Assembly: GCF_014852585.1 (NCBI RefSeq) | Contig: NZ_JACVBX010000003.1 | Coordinates: forward strand, 62,001-126,000 | Direction: 5' to 3' | Origin: Pseudomonas sp. PDM18 | Lineage (GTDB): Bacteria; Pseudomonadota; Gammaproteobacteria; Pseudomonadales; Pseudomonadaceae | DNA: 64,000 nucleotides | Shown: positions 47,014-55,141 of the stretch, piece by piece | Layout: each line of letters opens with the position of its first letter | Numbering within the stretch: the first letter of the stretch is position 1 | The notes under the pieces: generated by a model | What the model saw: only the letters and a program-made list of their open reading frames with translations | The model's database searches: none | What the model was told of the DNA's origin: nothing | Translations under genes and position numbers: made by a program

Positions 47014-48108
47014 TCAGGGACGGTGCGGGCGGCTCAGGTATTCGTGGGACTGCATTTCCAGCAGGCGGCTCAGGGTGCGCTGGAATTCGAACTCCAGGCG
47101 GCCACCGGTATACAGGTCCTTGAGCTCGACCTCGGCGGAGAGGATCAGCTTGACGTTGCGGTCGTAGAACTCGTCCACCAGGTTGATGAAGCGGCGCGCC
47201 ATGTCGTCCTTGGCCACGCCCATCTGCTCGACGTTGGAAATCAGGATGGCGTGGAATATCTTCGCCAGCTCGATGTAGTCGTTCTGGCTGCGCGGGCCGT
47301 CGCACAGCTCGCGGAACTCGAACCAGGCCACGTCATCACAGGTGATCCGCGCACGGATTTCGCGATTCTCGATCATCAGTGCATCGTCGCGGGTGGCCGC
47401 GGCGCACTCCGGTGTCAGGGCCTTGAAGTCGCGGGTCATGGCCTGCTCGGCCTGCTCGGACAGCGGCCAGTGGTACAGCTCGGCCTGCTCCAGGGCGCGC
47501 AGGCGGTAGTCCACGCCGCTGTCGACGTTGACCACTTCGGTGTGCTGCTTGACCAGCGCGATGGCCGGCAGGAAGCGGGCACGCTGCAGGCCGTCCTTGT
47601 ACAGGCCGTCCGGCACGATGTTGGAGGTGGCCACCAGGCTGACGCCGTTCTTGAACAGCTCTTCCAGCAGGGTCGCGAGGATCATCGCGTCGGTGATGTC
47701 GGAGACGAAGAATTCGTCGAAGCAGATGACCCGGGCCTCGTCGGCGAAACGCTTGCCGATGATGGTCAGCGGGTTCTTCTCGCCCTTGAGGGTCTTCATT
47801 TCCTCGTGGACGCGCTTCATGAAGCGGTGGAAGTGCGTGCGCATCTTCTGCTTGAAGGGCAGCGCCTCGAAGAAGGTATCCACCAGGTAGGTCTTGCCGC
47901 GGCCGACGCCGCCCCAGAAATACAGGCCCTTCACCGGCTCCTGGGACTTCTTGCCCAGCAGCTTGCCGAACAGGCCGGTCTTGCCTTTATCCGCGGCGAC
48001 CAGGTCGTCGTAGAGGCGTTGCAGGTGCTTCACGGCGTTCGCTTGCGCGGCGTCGTGGAAGAAATCGGGGCGTTTGAGGTCTTCCTGGTAGCGCTGAAGA
48101 GGCGTCAT
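47014..48108 (-). CDS. zapE: Cell-division protein ZapE (AFG1-like ATPase)
   Basis: A 364-residue P-loop ATPase of the AFG1/ZapE family, which in E. coli associates with the Z-ring under stress. Walker A is GLYFWGGVGRGKTYLVDTFFEAL near residue 75, Walker B VICFDEFFVSDITDA, sensor-1 LVATSNIVPDGLYKDGLQRARFLPAI, and the C-terminal signature ARRFINLVDEFYDRNVKL. The ATG at 48108 (MTPLQRYQEDL) is the family start; open frame upstream to 48321 runs through a hairpin and trpS sequence. Confidence 0.94.
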   Translation of the reverse strand: MTPLQRYQEDLKRPDFFHDAAQANAVKHLQRLYDDLVAADKGKTGLFGKLLGKKSQEPVKGLYFWGGVGRGKTYLVDTFFEALPFKQKMRTHFHRFMKRVHEEMKTLKGEKNPLTIIGKRFADEARVICFDEFFVSDITDAMILATLLEELFKNGVSLVATSNIVPDGLYKDGLQRARFLPAIALVKQHTEVVNVDSGVDYRLRALEQAELYHWPLSEQAEQAMTRDFKALTPECAAATRDDALMIENREIRARITCDDVAWFEFRELCDGPRSQNDYIELAKIFHAILISNVEQMGVAKDDMARRFINLVDEFYDRNVKLILSAEVELKDLYTGGRLEFEFQRTLSRLLEMQSHEYLSRPHRP

Positions 48109-48126
48109 GATCGGTAGCAAGGCAAC

Positions 48127-48163
48127 GAAAACGGGGGCGCACACTTTAGCGGCGCCCCCGTTG
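48127..48163 (-). terminator. Terminator downstream of trpS
   Basis: CGGGGGCGC / GCGCCCCCG stem followed on the minus strand by TTTTCGTT, between trpS and zapE. Confidence 0.75.
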
Positions 48164-48202
48164 CTTGGCAATTGGCCGGTAGTCGGACCGGCCTGCCAAC
48201 CC

Positions 48203-49543
48203 TCACTCCTGCGGAGCGAGAGCCTCACGCAGGCGCTGCATGGCAGCGTCGCGCTCCGCGTCGGTGGAGAATTCCGGGCTGTACGCCACGGCCTCGCCAT
48301 CCAGGCGCACGCTGAAGGCATTCAGCTCGGCGTGCAGGTCCAGCTCCTCGGCTTGCAGGCGCTTGGTCACCTGGCCCGCGGCCTTGCCGTCGGCGAAGGA
48401 GATGGACAGCAGCAGTTGCTCACCAGCGGCATCCAGCAGTCGGAAGCGGAAGCCGTCGTCCTCGCGGAAGCTGACGAAACGCGCGGCCTTGGTGGCCTTC
48501 TTCTTGCCTTCCGTCACCACCTGTACCTGCTCGCGGAACGAGCGCAGGCCCACGGCCTCGCGCAGCTCGCCGAGGAAGGGGGTGGCGATGCGGCGGGCCT
48601 TGGCGGCACCGGCCAGGAGGATGTCCTCCAGGTCGGCCGGACGGGTGATCAGTGCATGGTAGCGCTCGCGGGCTTCGCCCAGCTCGTTGTCGAGCAGTTC
48701 GAACAGGCGCTGCTTGGCTTCGCCCCAGGCCAGGCCACCGAGCAGCTCGGCGCGGAACGCGGCCTGTTGCTCGTGGGTGGAGAAGGCCTGGTAAAGGGTG
48801 AACAGATGCGAGTTATCCGGGTCCTTCGGCTCACCCGGCGCCCGGGAGTCGGTGACGATGCGCGCGACGGCGTCCTTGAGCTGCTTGGCGCTGCCGAACA
48901 GCGGGATGGTGTTGTCGTAGCTCTTGGACATCTTGCGACCGTCCAGGCCCGGCAGGGTCGCCACGTCTTCCTCGATCACCACCTCGGGCAGAGTGAACAG
49001 CTCCTTGCCGTTGCCGAACAGGTGGTTGAAGCGCTGGCCGATGTCGCGGGCCATTTCTACGTGCTGGATCTGGTCGCGGCCGACCGGCACCTTGTGCGCA
49101 TTGAACATCAGAATGTCCGCGGCCATCAGCACCGGGTAGCTGTACAGGCCCATGGTGACGCCGGCGTCCGGGTCTTCGCCCGCCTCGACGTTCTTGTCCA
49201 CCGAGGCCTTGTAGGCGTGGGCGCGGTTGAGCAGACCCTTGGCGCTGACGCAGGTGAGCAGCCAGGTCAGTTCGGGGATTTCGGGAATGTCGGACTGGCG
49301 ATAGAAGGTCGCCTTGTCAGCATCCAGGCCGCAGGCCAGCCAGGTGGCGGCGATTTCCAGGCGCGAACGCTGGATGCGCGCCGGGTCATCGCACTTGATC
49401 AGCGCGTGGTAGTCGGCCAGGAAGTAGAAGGAATCTGCCTGCGGATCGCGGCTGGCGACGATGGCCGGGCGGATGGCGCCGGCGTAGTTGCCCAGGTGCG
49501 GAGTACCGGTGGTGGTGATGCCGGTCAGGATACGGGTCGTCAT
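48203..49543 (-). CDS. trpS: Tryptophanyl-tRNA synthetase with C-terminal extension
   Basis: Class I synthetase charging tRNA-Trp. The HIGH-type motif is TGTPHLGNY (residues 12-20) and KMSKS lies at 204-208 in [10 protein letters not shown]. The product is 446 residues, against about 330 for typical bacterial enzymes. The core ends near 335; residues about 355-400 and 401-442 look like two similar beta-hairpin/helix units ([17 protein letters not shown], then [15 protein letters not shown], each followed by a helix) resembling DUF1508/YegP repeats. P. aeruginosa TrpS has a similar length, so this is lineage-typical. The repeat assignment is inference. Confidence 0.95.
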   Translation of the reverse strand: MTTRILTGITTTGTPHLGNYAGAIRPAIVASRDPQADSFYFLADYHALIKCDDPARIQRSRLEIAATWLACGLDADKATFYRQSDIPEIPELTWLLTCVSAKGLLNRAHAYKASVDKNVEAGEDPDAGVTMGLYSYPVLMAADILMFNAHKVPVGRDQIQHVEMARDIGQRFNHLFGNGKELFTLPEVVIEEDVATLPGLDGRKMSKSYDNTIPLFGSAKQLKDAVARIVTDSRAPGEPKDPDNSHLFTLYQAFSTHEQQAAFRAELLGGLAWGEAKQRLFELLDNELGEARERYHALITRPADLEDILLAGAAKARRIATPFLGELREAVGLRSFREQVQVVTEGKKKATKAARFVSFREDDGFRFRLLDAAGEQLLLSISFADGKAAGQVTKRLQAEELDLHAELNAFSVRLDGEAVAYSPEFSTDAERDAAMQRLREALAPQE

Positions 49544-49603
49544 GGGAATCCAGGAATCAACACAAATGAAATGGCGGGCCGGATGGTAACGCGGCTGGCC
49601 GAC

Positions 49604-50230
49604 CTAGGCGAGCCGGGCCTGTATCAGGTCCTTGAGCTCGATCAGCTTGCCGTGGAAGAAATGGCTGCACTCGGGGATGCGGATCAGTTCGTGCGGCTTG
49701 CTGAGCTCGGCGCTCCAGGCATACACACGCTCGGGAGTGACCACTTCGTCGGCTTCCGGCTGGATCACCGTCAGCGGGCAGCGCTCGGGCAGGTCGACGT
49801 CAAAACGCTCCACCGGCGGCGCCAGCATGAACAGTTGCGCAAGGTCAGCGCCCTCCTCTTCCAGGCGCTCGGCGGCGTTGCCGGCCACGCAGGAGCCGAA
49901 GGAGAAGCCCATCAGCGTCAGCGGCAAGCCCGGATGCTGTTCGGCGACCCAGTGCGCGACGGCCATCACGTCGTCGATCTCGCCACGGCCTTCGGCATAA
50001 CTGCCGGCGCTCTGACCCACGCCACGAAAATTGAAACGCAGGGTGGCGTATCCTGCATCCCGTGCGGCGCGCTGCAGGGTGGCGACCACCTTGTTCTGCA
50101 TGGTGCCGGCGAACAGCGGATGTGGATGACAGATCAGCGCGACGCCCCTGGCGTCGGGCGTGGCGAGGTGCAGGGCTTCCAGCTGGCCGTCGGGGCCGTC
50201 GAGGAACAGGGGAATTTCGCGGGTGGTCAA
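49604..50230 (-). CDS. Alpha/beta hydrolase family protein
   Basis: A 208-residue alpha/beta hydrolase. The nucleophile elbow is GFSFGS (Ser near 110). A candidate acid lies in PEADEVVTP and the histidine in IPECSHFFHGKL, completing a Ser-Asp-His triad. The N-terminal CHPHPLFAGTMQNKVV and FNFRGVGQSAGSYAEGRGEIDD are hallmarks of a small intracellular hydrolase group (COG2945). Substrate unknown. It is downstream of no gene on its strand, and 60 bases upstream of trpS. Confidence 0.87.
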   Translation of the reverse strand: MTTREIPLFLDGPDGQLEALHLATPDARGVALICHPHPLFAGTMQNKVVATLQRAARDAGYATLRFNFRGVGQSAGSYAEGRGEIDDVMAVAHWVAEQHPGLPLTLMGFSFGSCVAGNAAERLEEEGADLAQLFMLAPPVERFDVDLPERCPLTVIQPEADEVVTPERVYAWSAELSKPHELIRIPECSHFFHGKLIELKDLIQARLA

Positions 50231-50369
50231 ACAACAGCTCCGTGACCCCGTGGCGGGTCGTCTCGTCTAGCTCAATACCTGCGCAGGCGGCGAAGCATTC
50301 GCCACGGTATACAAGCACAGGTGCAAGCCGCTAACGTAAAGCAAAGCCGTCTATAGAGGAAGGATTCGC

Positions 50370-50810
50370 GTGGAACAGTCCCTCACCACCTGGTTGCTGC
50401 CGCTACTCGCCCTGATCGTCGGGGTCGGCATCGGCTTTCTGATCGCCCGCCTTCTGCCCAACGCCGCGCCCAACAAGCTGCAGCGTCAGGTAGACGACAT
50501 GCAGGATCGTTTCGATAGCTACCAGCGCGAAGTGGTGACCCACTTCAGCACCTCCGCCAGCCTGATGAAGAAGCTCACCCAGAGCTATCAGGATGTGCAG
50601 GAACACCTGTCCGAAGGCGCCGAGCGCCTGGCCCTGGACGAACAGACCAAGCAGCGCCTGCTGGCCGCCCTGCACGCCGACGAGTACCCCGAGCGCCGCG
50701 AGCGCCTGACCCCGCCGGCAAACAACGAAGCGCCGCGCGACTATGCGCCCAAGACCGGCGACGGTCCGGGCACCCTGGACGAGACGTACGGGCTGAAGAG
50801 CAAGTACTGA
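50370..50810 (+). CDS. zapG: ZapG / YhcB family membrane protein (DUF1043)
   Basis: A 146-residue inner-membrane protein with one N-terminal helix (LLPLLALIVGVGIGFLIARLL), then a long cytoplasmic coiled coil (about 35-95: KLQRQVDDMQDRFDSYQREVVTHFSTSASLMKKL) and a disordered tail. YhcB/ZapG links division, elongation and envelope balance in E. coli. The start is GTG at 50370 behind GAGGAAGG. Confidence 0.88.
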   Translation: MEQSLTTWLLPLLALIVGVGIGFLIARLLPNAAPNKLQRQVDDMQDRFDSYQREVVTHFSTSASLMKKLTQSYQDVQEHLSEGAERLALDEQTKQRLLAALHADEYPERRERLTPPANNEAPRDYAPKTGDGPGTLDETYGLKSKY

Positions 50811-50825
50811 TCCCTCGCGCCGAAG

Positions 50826-50853
50826 AAAAAGCCCCGCCGATGCGGGGCTTTTT
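50826..50853. terminator. Bidirectional terminator, zapG / TonB receptor
   Basis: GAAAAAGCCCCGCCGATGCGGGGCTTTTT-type stem-loop between the convergent zapG and receptor genes. Confidence 0.88.
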
Positions 50854-50870
50854 CATTCAGGCTGACAGGT

Positions 50871-53327
50871 TTACCAGCGGAAGGTCACGCTGCCCAGCAA
50901 GGTGCGCTCCTCGCCCCAGTAGCAGCGCCCGGCGTTGTTGCAACCGGCGACGTATTCCTTGTCCAGCAGGTTCTTCGCGTTCACCTCGGCGGACCAGTGC
51001 TCGTCGAGCTGGTAGCCGACCAGCGCATCCACCAGGGTCACGTCGCCGGTATCCAGCTTGCCGTACAGCGACGCCGGGGTGTAGGCGAAGGTGCTGTCGA
51101 AGTGCCTCACGCCGCCGCCCACGCGCAGGCCTTTGAGATAGCCATCGAGGAAGCGGTAGGTGCCCCAGGCCGACGCCTGGTTGCGCGGTACGCCAGTCAT
51201 CTGGTGGTCCTCCAGCAGCGAGCCGGGGGAATCCTTGGTGATCCGCGAGTCGGTATAGGTGTAGGACGCGGTCAGGCTGAGGTTCTCGGTGATGTCGCTG
51301 TTGACCTCCAGCTCCAGCCCCTTGGAACGGCTCTCACCCACCTGCCGGTAGTCGCCCACAGTGCTGTCGTAGATCACGTCGTCGGTCTTGCGCAGTTCGT
51401 AGACCGAGGCAGTCATCGAGGTATTCCAACCCTTGGGCTCGTACTTCACGCCGACTTCATACTGCTCGCTGGTAGTAGGGTCGAGGGTGCCGGATTTACT
51501 CGACGTCTGCTGGGTCGGGGCGAATGCGGTGGAATAGCTGATGTAGGGCGACAGGCCATTGTCAAACTGGTACATCAGGCCGGCCTGCCAGGTGAAGTCG
51601 TGGTCCCAGTAGTCGAGGTCGGCCAGGCCGTTGGTGGTACCGGCGCGGTTACGGTATTGGCTGTTGACCTCATCCAGGCGCCCGCCTAACAAGGCGATCC
51701 AGTTGTCGTAGTGCGTCTGCAGCTGGCCATAGAGGCCATACATCTTCTGCTCCAGCAGTGCGTCCTGCACGTGGATCGGCGTGGTCGGCCTGGTTGTCCA
51801 CACCGGATCGAACACGTTCACCGAGCCACCGGCGCCCGCCTCCCAGTCCTGATTGAACGAGGTACGGTCGAAGCTCGCGCCCACCAGCACGGTGTTGGCC
51901 ACCTCGCCGGACTGGAAGTGCCCCTCGAACTGGTTGTCCAGCGAGTAGGTCATCGACTTGTTGTAGCGGTCGTAGGCGGTGTTATTGACGTTGGTGCCGA
52001 AGCCACCGTTGTTCAGGCTGCCCGGCCACATTTCGCGGCGATCGATGCGAGATTGCATGTAGCGCGAGTTCTGGCGGAACTGCCAGGTGTCGTTGAACTG
52101 ATGGCTGAACTCGTAGCCCAGTGTCCAGGACTCACGCTCGAACTTGTCCCAGTCCGGGTTGCCGGACAGGGTGTCCTTATCGATCTTACCGTTGGGGTTA
52201 TGCAGCAAGGTCCCGGCGGCCGGGTAGCCCAGTTCCATCAGCGTGCGGTCGCGCTGGTAAGTCGAGAGCAGCGTCAGCGTGGTGGCATCGTCGAAGTTGA
52301 AGGTCATCGACGGAGCGATATACAGGCGATCGTCTGGCTGGTGATCGACCTGGGTGCCGGAGTCGCGACCTAGCATGACCACGCGGCCGAGGATATTGCC
52401 CTCCTCCGTGAGTGGGCCGGAGACGTCGACACCCAGTTGCTTGCGGTCGTGGGAACCGTAGGTGAGCTGGAACTCGCCGCGCGGATCGACGGTCGGGCGC
52501 TTGCTGACCAGATTGACGATGCCGCCGGGTGCGTTCTCGCCGTAGAGGATCGAGGTCGGGCCGCGAAACACCTCGACGCGCTCCAGGCCGTAAGGCTCGC
52601 TGGTGGTGTCGTAGCGATTGCCTTGCACGCGCAGGCCGTCGCGCAGCAGGCCGTAGCCCCAGTCGGTGGCGTTGAAGCCGCGAATGAAGAACAGGTCGCC
52701 GGCCAGACCATCACCGGCAGCGAACGGCGGGGCGAAAATGCCTGGTACGTACCCCAGCACATCGGTCAGGGTCTGCGACTGCTGGTCCTCCATGCGCTGG
52801 CGAGTCACCACGGAGATCGAGCGGGGTGTCTCCGCCAGTGAAGTGCTGGTCTTGCCTGCGGTGGAGCTGACCTTGGCGTTGTAGCCGTTGCCATCCTGCT
52901 GCGCCCCAGCAGCGCCAGTGCCGATGATCGAGGTCGAATCCATCTGCAGCACAGTGTCATTCGGATCCGGTTGCAGCACGTAGCCGCCGGAATCCTGCGG
53001 CACCGCCTGCAGGCCGGTGCCATCGAGCAGCAACGCCAAGGCGCGCTCAACACTGTAGCGCCCATCGAGGCCTTTGCTGGACTTGCCGGCGGTCAAGTCA
53101 TTGTGGCCGACCAGGTAGATTCCGGCCTGGCTGCTGAACTGGTTGAGCGAGGCCGCGAGGGCACCCGGCGCGATGTGGTATTCGCGCAGAGCGGCCTGTT
53201 CCGCGCCGGAAGCCGCCCGCGCGGGCGAACTCAGGGGCAGCGCAGCGACGCTGCAGAGCGACAACGAGATGGCCAGCGCCAGCGGCCGCCGGGCGAAGCG
53301 GCGCGAGGAGGAAGTGGGCGAGTGCAT
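50871..53327 (-). CDS. TonB-dependent siderophore receptor with signalling (STN) domain
   Basis: Outer-membrane receptor of 818 residues. A signal peptide (about 1-38, ending SSPARA) precedes a secretin/TonB N-terminal signalling domain (about 48-120: REYHIAPGALAASLNQFSSQAGIYLV, SVERALALLLDGTGL). The plug domain follows (SVVTRQRMEDQQSQTLTDVLGYVPGI, FFIRGF, VEVFRGPTSILYGENAPGGIVNLVSKRP) and then a 22-strand barrel ending in aromatic FRW. The STN domain marks a transducing FecA/FpvA-type receptor that signals to the adjacent FecR/sigma pair. The ligand is not deducible. ATG 53327 opens the signal peptide; 42 earlier in-frame codons do not look coding. Confidence 0.93.
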   Translation of the reverse strand: MHSPTSSSRRFARRPLALAISLSLCSVAALPLSSPARAASGAEQAALREYHIAPGALAASLNQFSSQAGIYLVGHNDLTAGKSSKGLDGRYSVERALALLLDGTGLQAVPQDSGGYVLQPDPNDTVLQMDSTSIIGTGAAGAQQDGNGYNAKVSSTAGKTSTSLAETPRSISVVTRQRMEDQQSQTLTDVLGYVPGIFAPPFAAGDGLAGDLFFIRGFNATDWGYGLLRDGLRVQGNRYDTTSEPYGLERVEVFRGPTSILYGENAPGGIVNLVSKRPTVDPRGEFQLTYGSHDRKQLGVDVSGPLTEEGNILGRVVMLGRDSGTQVDHQPDDRLYIAPSMTFNFDDATTLTLLSTYQRDRTLMELGYPAAGTLLHNPNGKIDKDTLSGNPDWDKFERESWTLGYEFSHQFNDTWQFRQNSRYMQSRIDRREMWPGSLNNGGFGTNVNNTAYDRYNKSMTYSLDNQFEGHFQSGEVANTVLVGASFDRTSFNQDWEAGAGGSVNVFDPVWTTRPTTPIHVQDALLEQKMYGLYGQLQTHYDNWIALLGGRLDEVNSQYRNRAGTTNGLADLDYWDHDFTWQAGLMYQFDNGLSPYISYSTAFAPTQQTSSKSGTLDPTTSEQYEVGVKYEPKGWNTSMTASVYELRKTDDVIYDSTVGDYRQVGESRSKGLELEVNSDITENLSLTASYTYTDSRITKDSPGSLLEDHQMTGVPRNQASAWGTYRFLDGYLKGLRVGGGVRHFDSTFAYTPASLYGKLDTGDVTLVDALVGYQLDEHWSAEVNAKNLLDKEYVAGCNNAGRCYWGEERTLLGSVTFRW

Positions 53328-53428
53328 GGAATTCCCTGGTTCGGTGCAGTGGGTAAAAGTGCGTTTCTGTGGAATGACCGAACGGGAAAGAGAAAAGGGA
53401 ACCGCAACGAAAAGTTTTTTGCGATACG

Positions 53429-54409
53429 TCAGACGGACTCGATGCTGACCCACCAGGGCGTCAGGCGCTGGACCTTCACCGGCAATGCCGCCGCCAGCAG
53501 TCGCAGTGCCTGGTCGCTATCGTCCAGCGGGAAGGCGCCCATCACCGGCAGTTGGGCGACAGCCGGATCACAACCCAGGTAGCCGTGGCGATAGCGCCCC
53601 AGCTCCTCGACCAACTGGCCCAGAGACATGTTCTCGGCGGTGAGCACATGGCGAACCCAGGATTCCCCCGCCGGCTGTGCTGCCGACACCTCGCCGATGG
53701 CAAGACGTGTGAAATCGACGCGCTGGCCGGCCTCCAGCACCCGCCTCTCGCCACTGTCCGCCGTCCGGACCTCCACAGCGCCGCGGTAGACATTTAGGCG
53801 CGTAGCATCGCCCAGTTGCCGTACCGCGAAGCGCGTACCGAGCGCGCGCAGCCGCCCCTGATCGGTGTCGACGAGGAAAGGCCGATGCGCGGCATCCGTC
53901 GCGGTATCCACCAGCACCTCGCCAAAGCGCAACCGCAGCAGGCGCTGGTCCGGGCCGAAATCGGCATCCACCGCACTGATCGCCGCCAGCCAGAGATGCG
54001 TGCCATCGGCGAGGATCGTCTCGCGAGTCTCGGCGGTGCTGGTGCTGTAGTCGGCACTCCAGCCCTGCACCAGCCGCGGGAGAGCAGTGCCGCGCCAGGT
54101 GCCCAAGCCAAGCAGCAGGCCGCCACTGAGCACCAGCAGGCTCTTGAGCCCCTGGCGGCGCGAGAGCTGGCGCTCACCGCTGGTCTTGAGCACCCGTCCC
54201 GCCAGTTGCCTTTCACCCTGTAGTGGCGCGAAGCGTTGGCCTATGCGCTCGACGTAATGCCAGGCGGCCTGGTGCTCGGCGTGCAGGTCGAACCACTGGC
54301 GCCATTGTGCGTGGAGTTGCGCGCTGGGATTTTCATCCTGCAGCAGTACGTACCAGTTCGCCGCCTGCTGCAGGCTCGCGTGGCTGAGTTTGTCGTCGTA
54401 GCCGTTCAC
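53429..54409 (-). CDS. FecR-family anti-sigma factor / signal transducer
   Basis: A 326-residue bitopic protein. The N-terminal cytoplasmic DUF4880-type region (LQQAANWYVLLQDENPSAQLHAQWRQWFDLHAEHQAAWHYVERI) binds the sigma factor. One transmembrane helix lies near 90-108 (SLLVLSGGLLLGLGTW), followed by the periplasmic FecR domain (TILADGTHLWLAAISAVDADF, RLRFGEVLVDTATDAAHRPFLVDTDQGRLRALGTRFAVRQ) and a C-terminal STN-like portion that meets the receptor. The start is GTG 54409, overlapping the sigma stop by four bases (GTGA). Confidence 0.92.
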   Translation of the reverse strand: MNGYDDKLSHASLQQAANWYVLLQDENPSAQLHAQWRQWFDLHAEHQAAWHYVERIGQRFAPLQGERQLAGRVLKTSGERQLSRRQGLKSLLVLSGGLLLGLGTWRGTALPRLVQGWSADYSTSTAETRETILADGTHLWLAAISAVDADFGPDQRLLRLRFGEVLVDTATDAAHRPFLVDTDQGRLRALGTRFAVRQLGDATRLNVYRGAVEVRTADSGERRVLEAGQRVDFTRLAIGEVSAAQPAGESWVRHVLTAENMSLGQLVEELGRYRHGYLGCDPAVAQLPVMGAFPLDDSDQALRLLAAALPVKVQRLTPWWVSIESV

Positions 54410-54954
54410 TCCACCAGCACTCCGTCCAGCTCGGCTTCCAGTACCGCGCAATGCAGGAAGGCCTGGGCGAGGTACTTCTTCACCATGCGCTCGGACACCC
54501 CCAGCTCCACGGCGATTTCGCGGTACGGCAAGCCATCGATCTGCGCCAGCAGGAAGGCCAGGCGCACCTTGGCGGGCAGGCGCAGCAGCATCGCGTCCAC
54601 CTGGTGCAGGGTTTCCAGGATCAGCGCCAGTTGTTCGGGAGACGACTGCACCGTTTCGGGCTGCGCGACCAGGGATTCAAGCCACGCCTGCTCCAACTGC
54701 TGGCGGCGCCACTGGTCGATCACCAGGCCGCGAGCAATGGTCGCGAGGTAAGTGCGCGGCCGGTCGAGATACACTGCGACGCCCTTGGCACGCACCGTGA
54801 GCACACGCAGGAAAGTGTCCTGGGCAAGGTCGGCAGCGCGCTGCGAGCAGCCCGTCTTGCGCCGGATCCAGCTCTGCAGCCAAAAATGGTGCTCGGCGTA
54901 GAGGCGGCACATGTCGTGATCCGCGAGTTGTGTACGACTCAGTAGCGACACCAC
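54406..54954 (-). CDS. FecI-like ECF sigma factor (iron starvation)
   Basis: A 182-residue ECF sigma factor. Region 2 spans about 15-85 (YAEHHFWLQSWIRRKTGCSQRAADLAQDTFLRVL, RTYLATIARGLVIDQWRR) and region 4 about 115-165 (LLRLPAKVRLAFLLAQIDGLPYREIAVELGVSERMVKKYLAQAF). Start is GTG (54952-54954). A Fur box lies 22-40 bases upstream, so expression should rise under iron limitation. First gene of the sigma-FecR-receptor cassette, the standard cell-surface signalling layout. Confidence 0.93.
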   Translation of the reverse strand: MVSLLSRTQLADHDMCRLYAEHHFWLQSWIRRKTGCSQRAADLAQDTFLRVLTVRAKGVAVYLDRPRTYLATIARGLVIDQWRRQQLEQAWLESLVAQPETVQSSPEQLALILETLHQVDAMLLRLPAKVRLAFLLAQIDGLPYREIAVELGVSERMVKKYLAQAFLHCAVLEAELDGVLVE

Positions 54955-54975
54955 CGCACCTGCAATTTGTCAAAT

Positions 54976-54994
54976 AATAATCAGTCTCATTATT
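54976..54994 (-). promoter_or_regulatory. Fur box upstream of the ECF sigma gene
   Basis: Minus strand AATAATGAGACTGATTATT matches the 19-bp Fur consensus GATAATGATAATCATTATC at 14 positions. It sits in an AT-rich island directly upstream of the sigma start. Confidence 0.75.
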
Positions 54995-55061
54995 AAGCAG
55001 GGTACTGGTTGCCGGCAATAGCCATCTGCCAGTGAATCTTCGCGGACGCCTCGGGATGTTC

Positions 55062-55083
55062 GTGGGAGAGCCCTCGCTCCCAC
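55062..55083. repeat. REP-like hairpin
   Basis: GTGGGAG and CTCCCAC arms around AGCCCTCG resemble the Pseudomonas REP form TGTGGGAGCGAGGGC...; single copy, extragenic. It may be a solo REP relic. Confidence 0.45.
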
Positions 55084-55094
55084 AGAAAGCAAAA

Positions 55095-55123
55095 GAAAAA
55101 GCCCCGCAGGTGCGGGGCTTTTT
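55095..55123. terminator. Terminator downstream of cysNC
   Basis: GAAAAAGCCCCGCAGGTGCGGGGCTTTTT-type stem-loop 19 bases after the cysNC stop. The stem matches the one after zapG almost exactly. Confidence 0.85.
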
Positions 55124-55141
55124 CCGTTCAGCGCTGTGCGA

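Noticed and set aside
54966-54971. TTGACA-like -35 just upstream of the ECF sigma gene
   Set aside because: It lies about 12-17 bases before the start codon, leaving no room for a -10 and leader.
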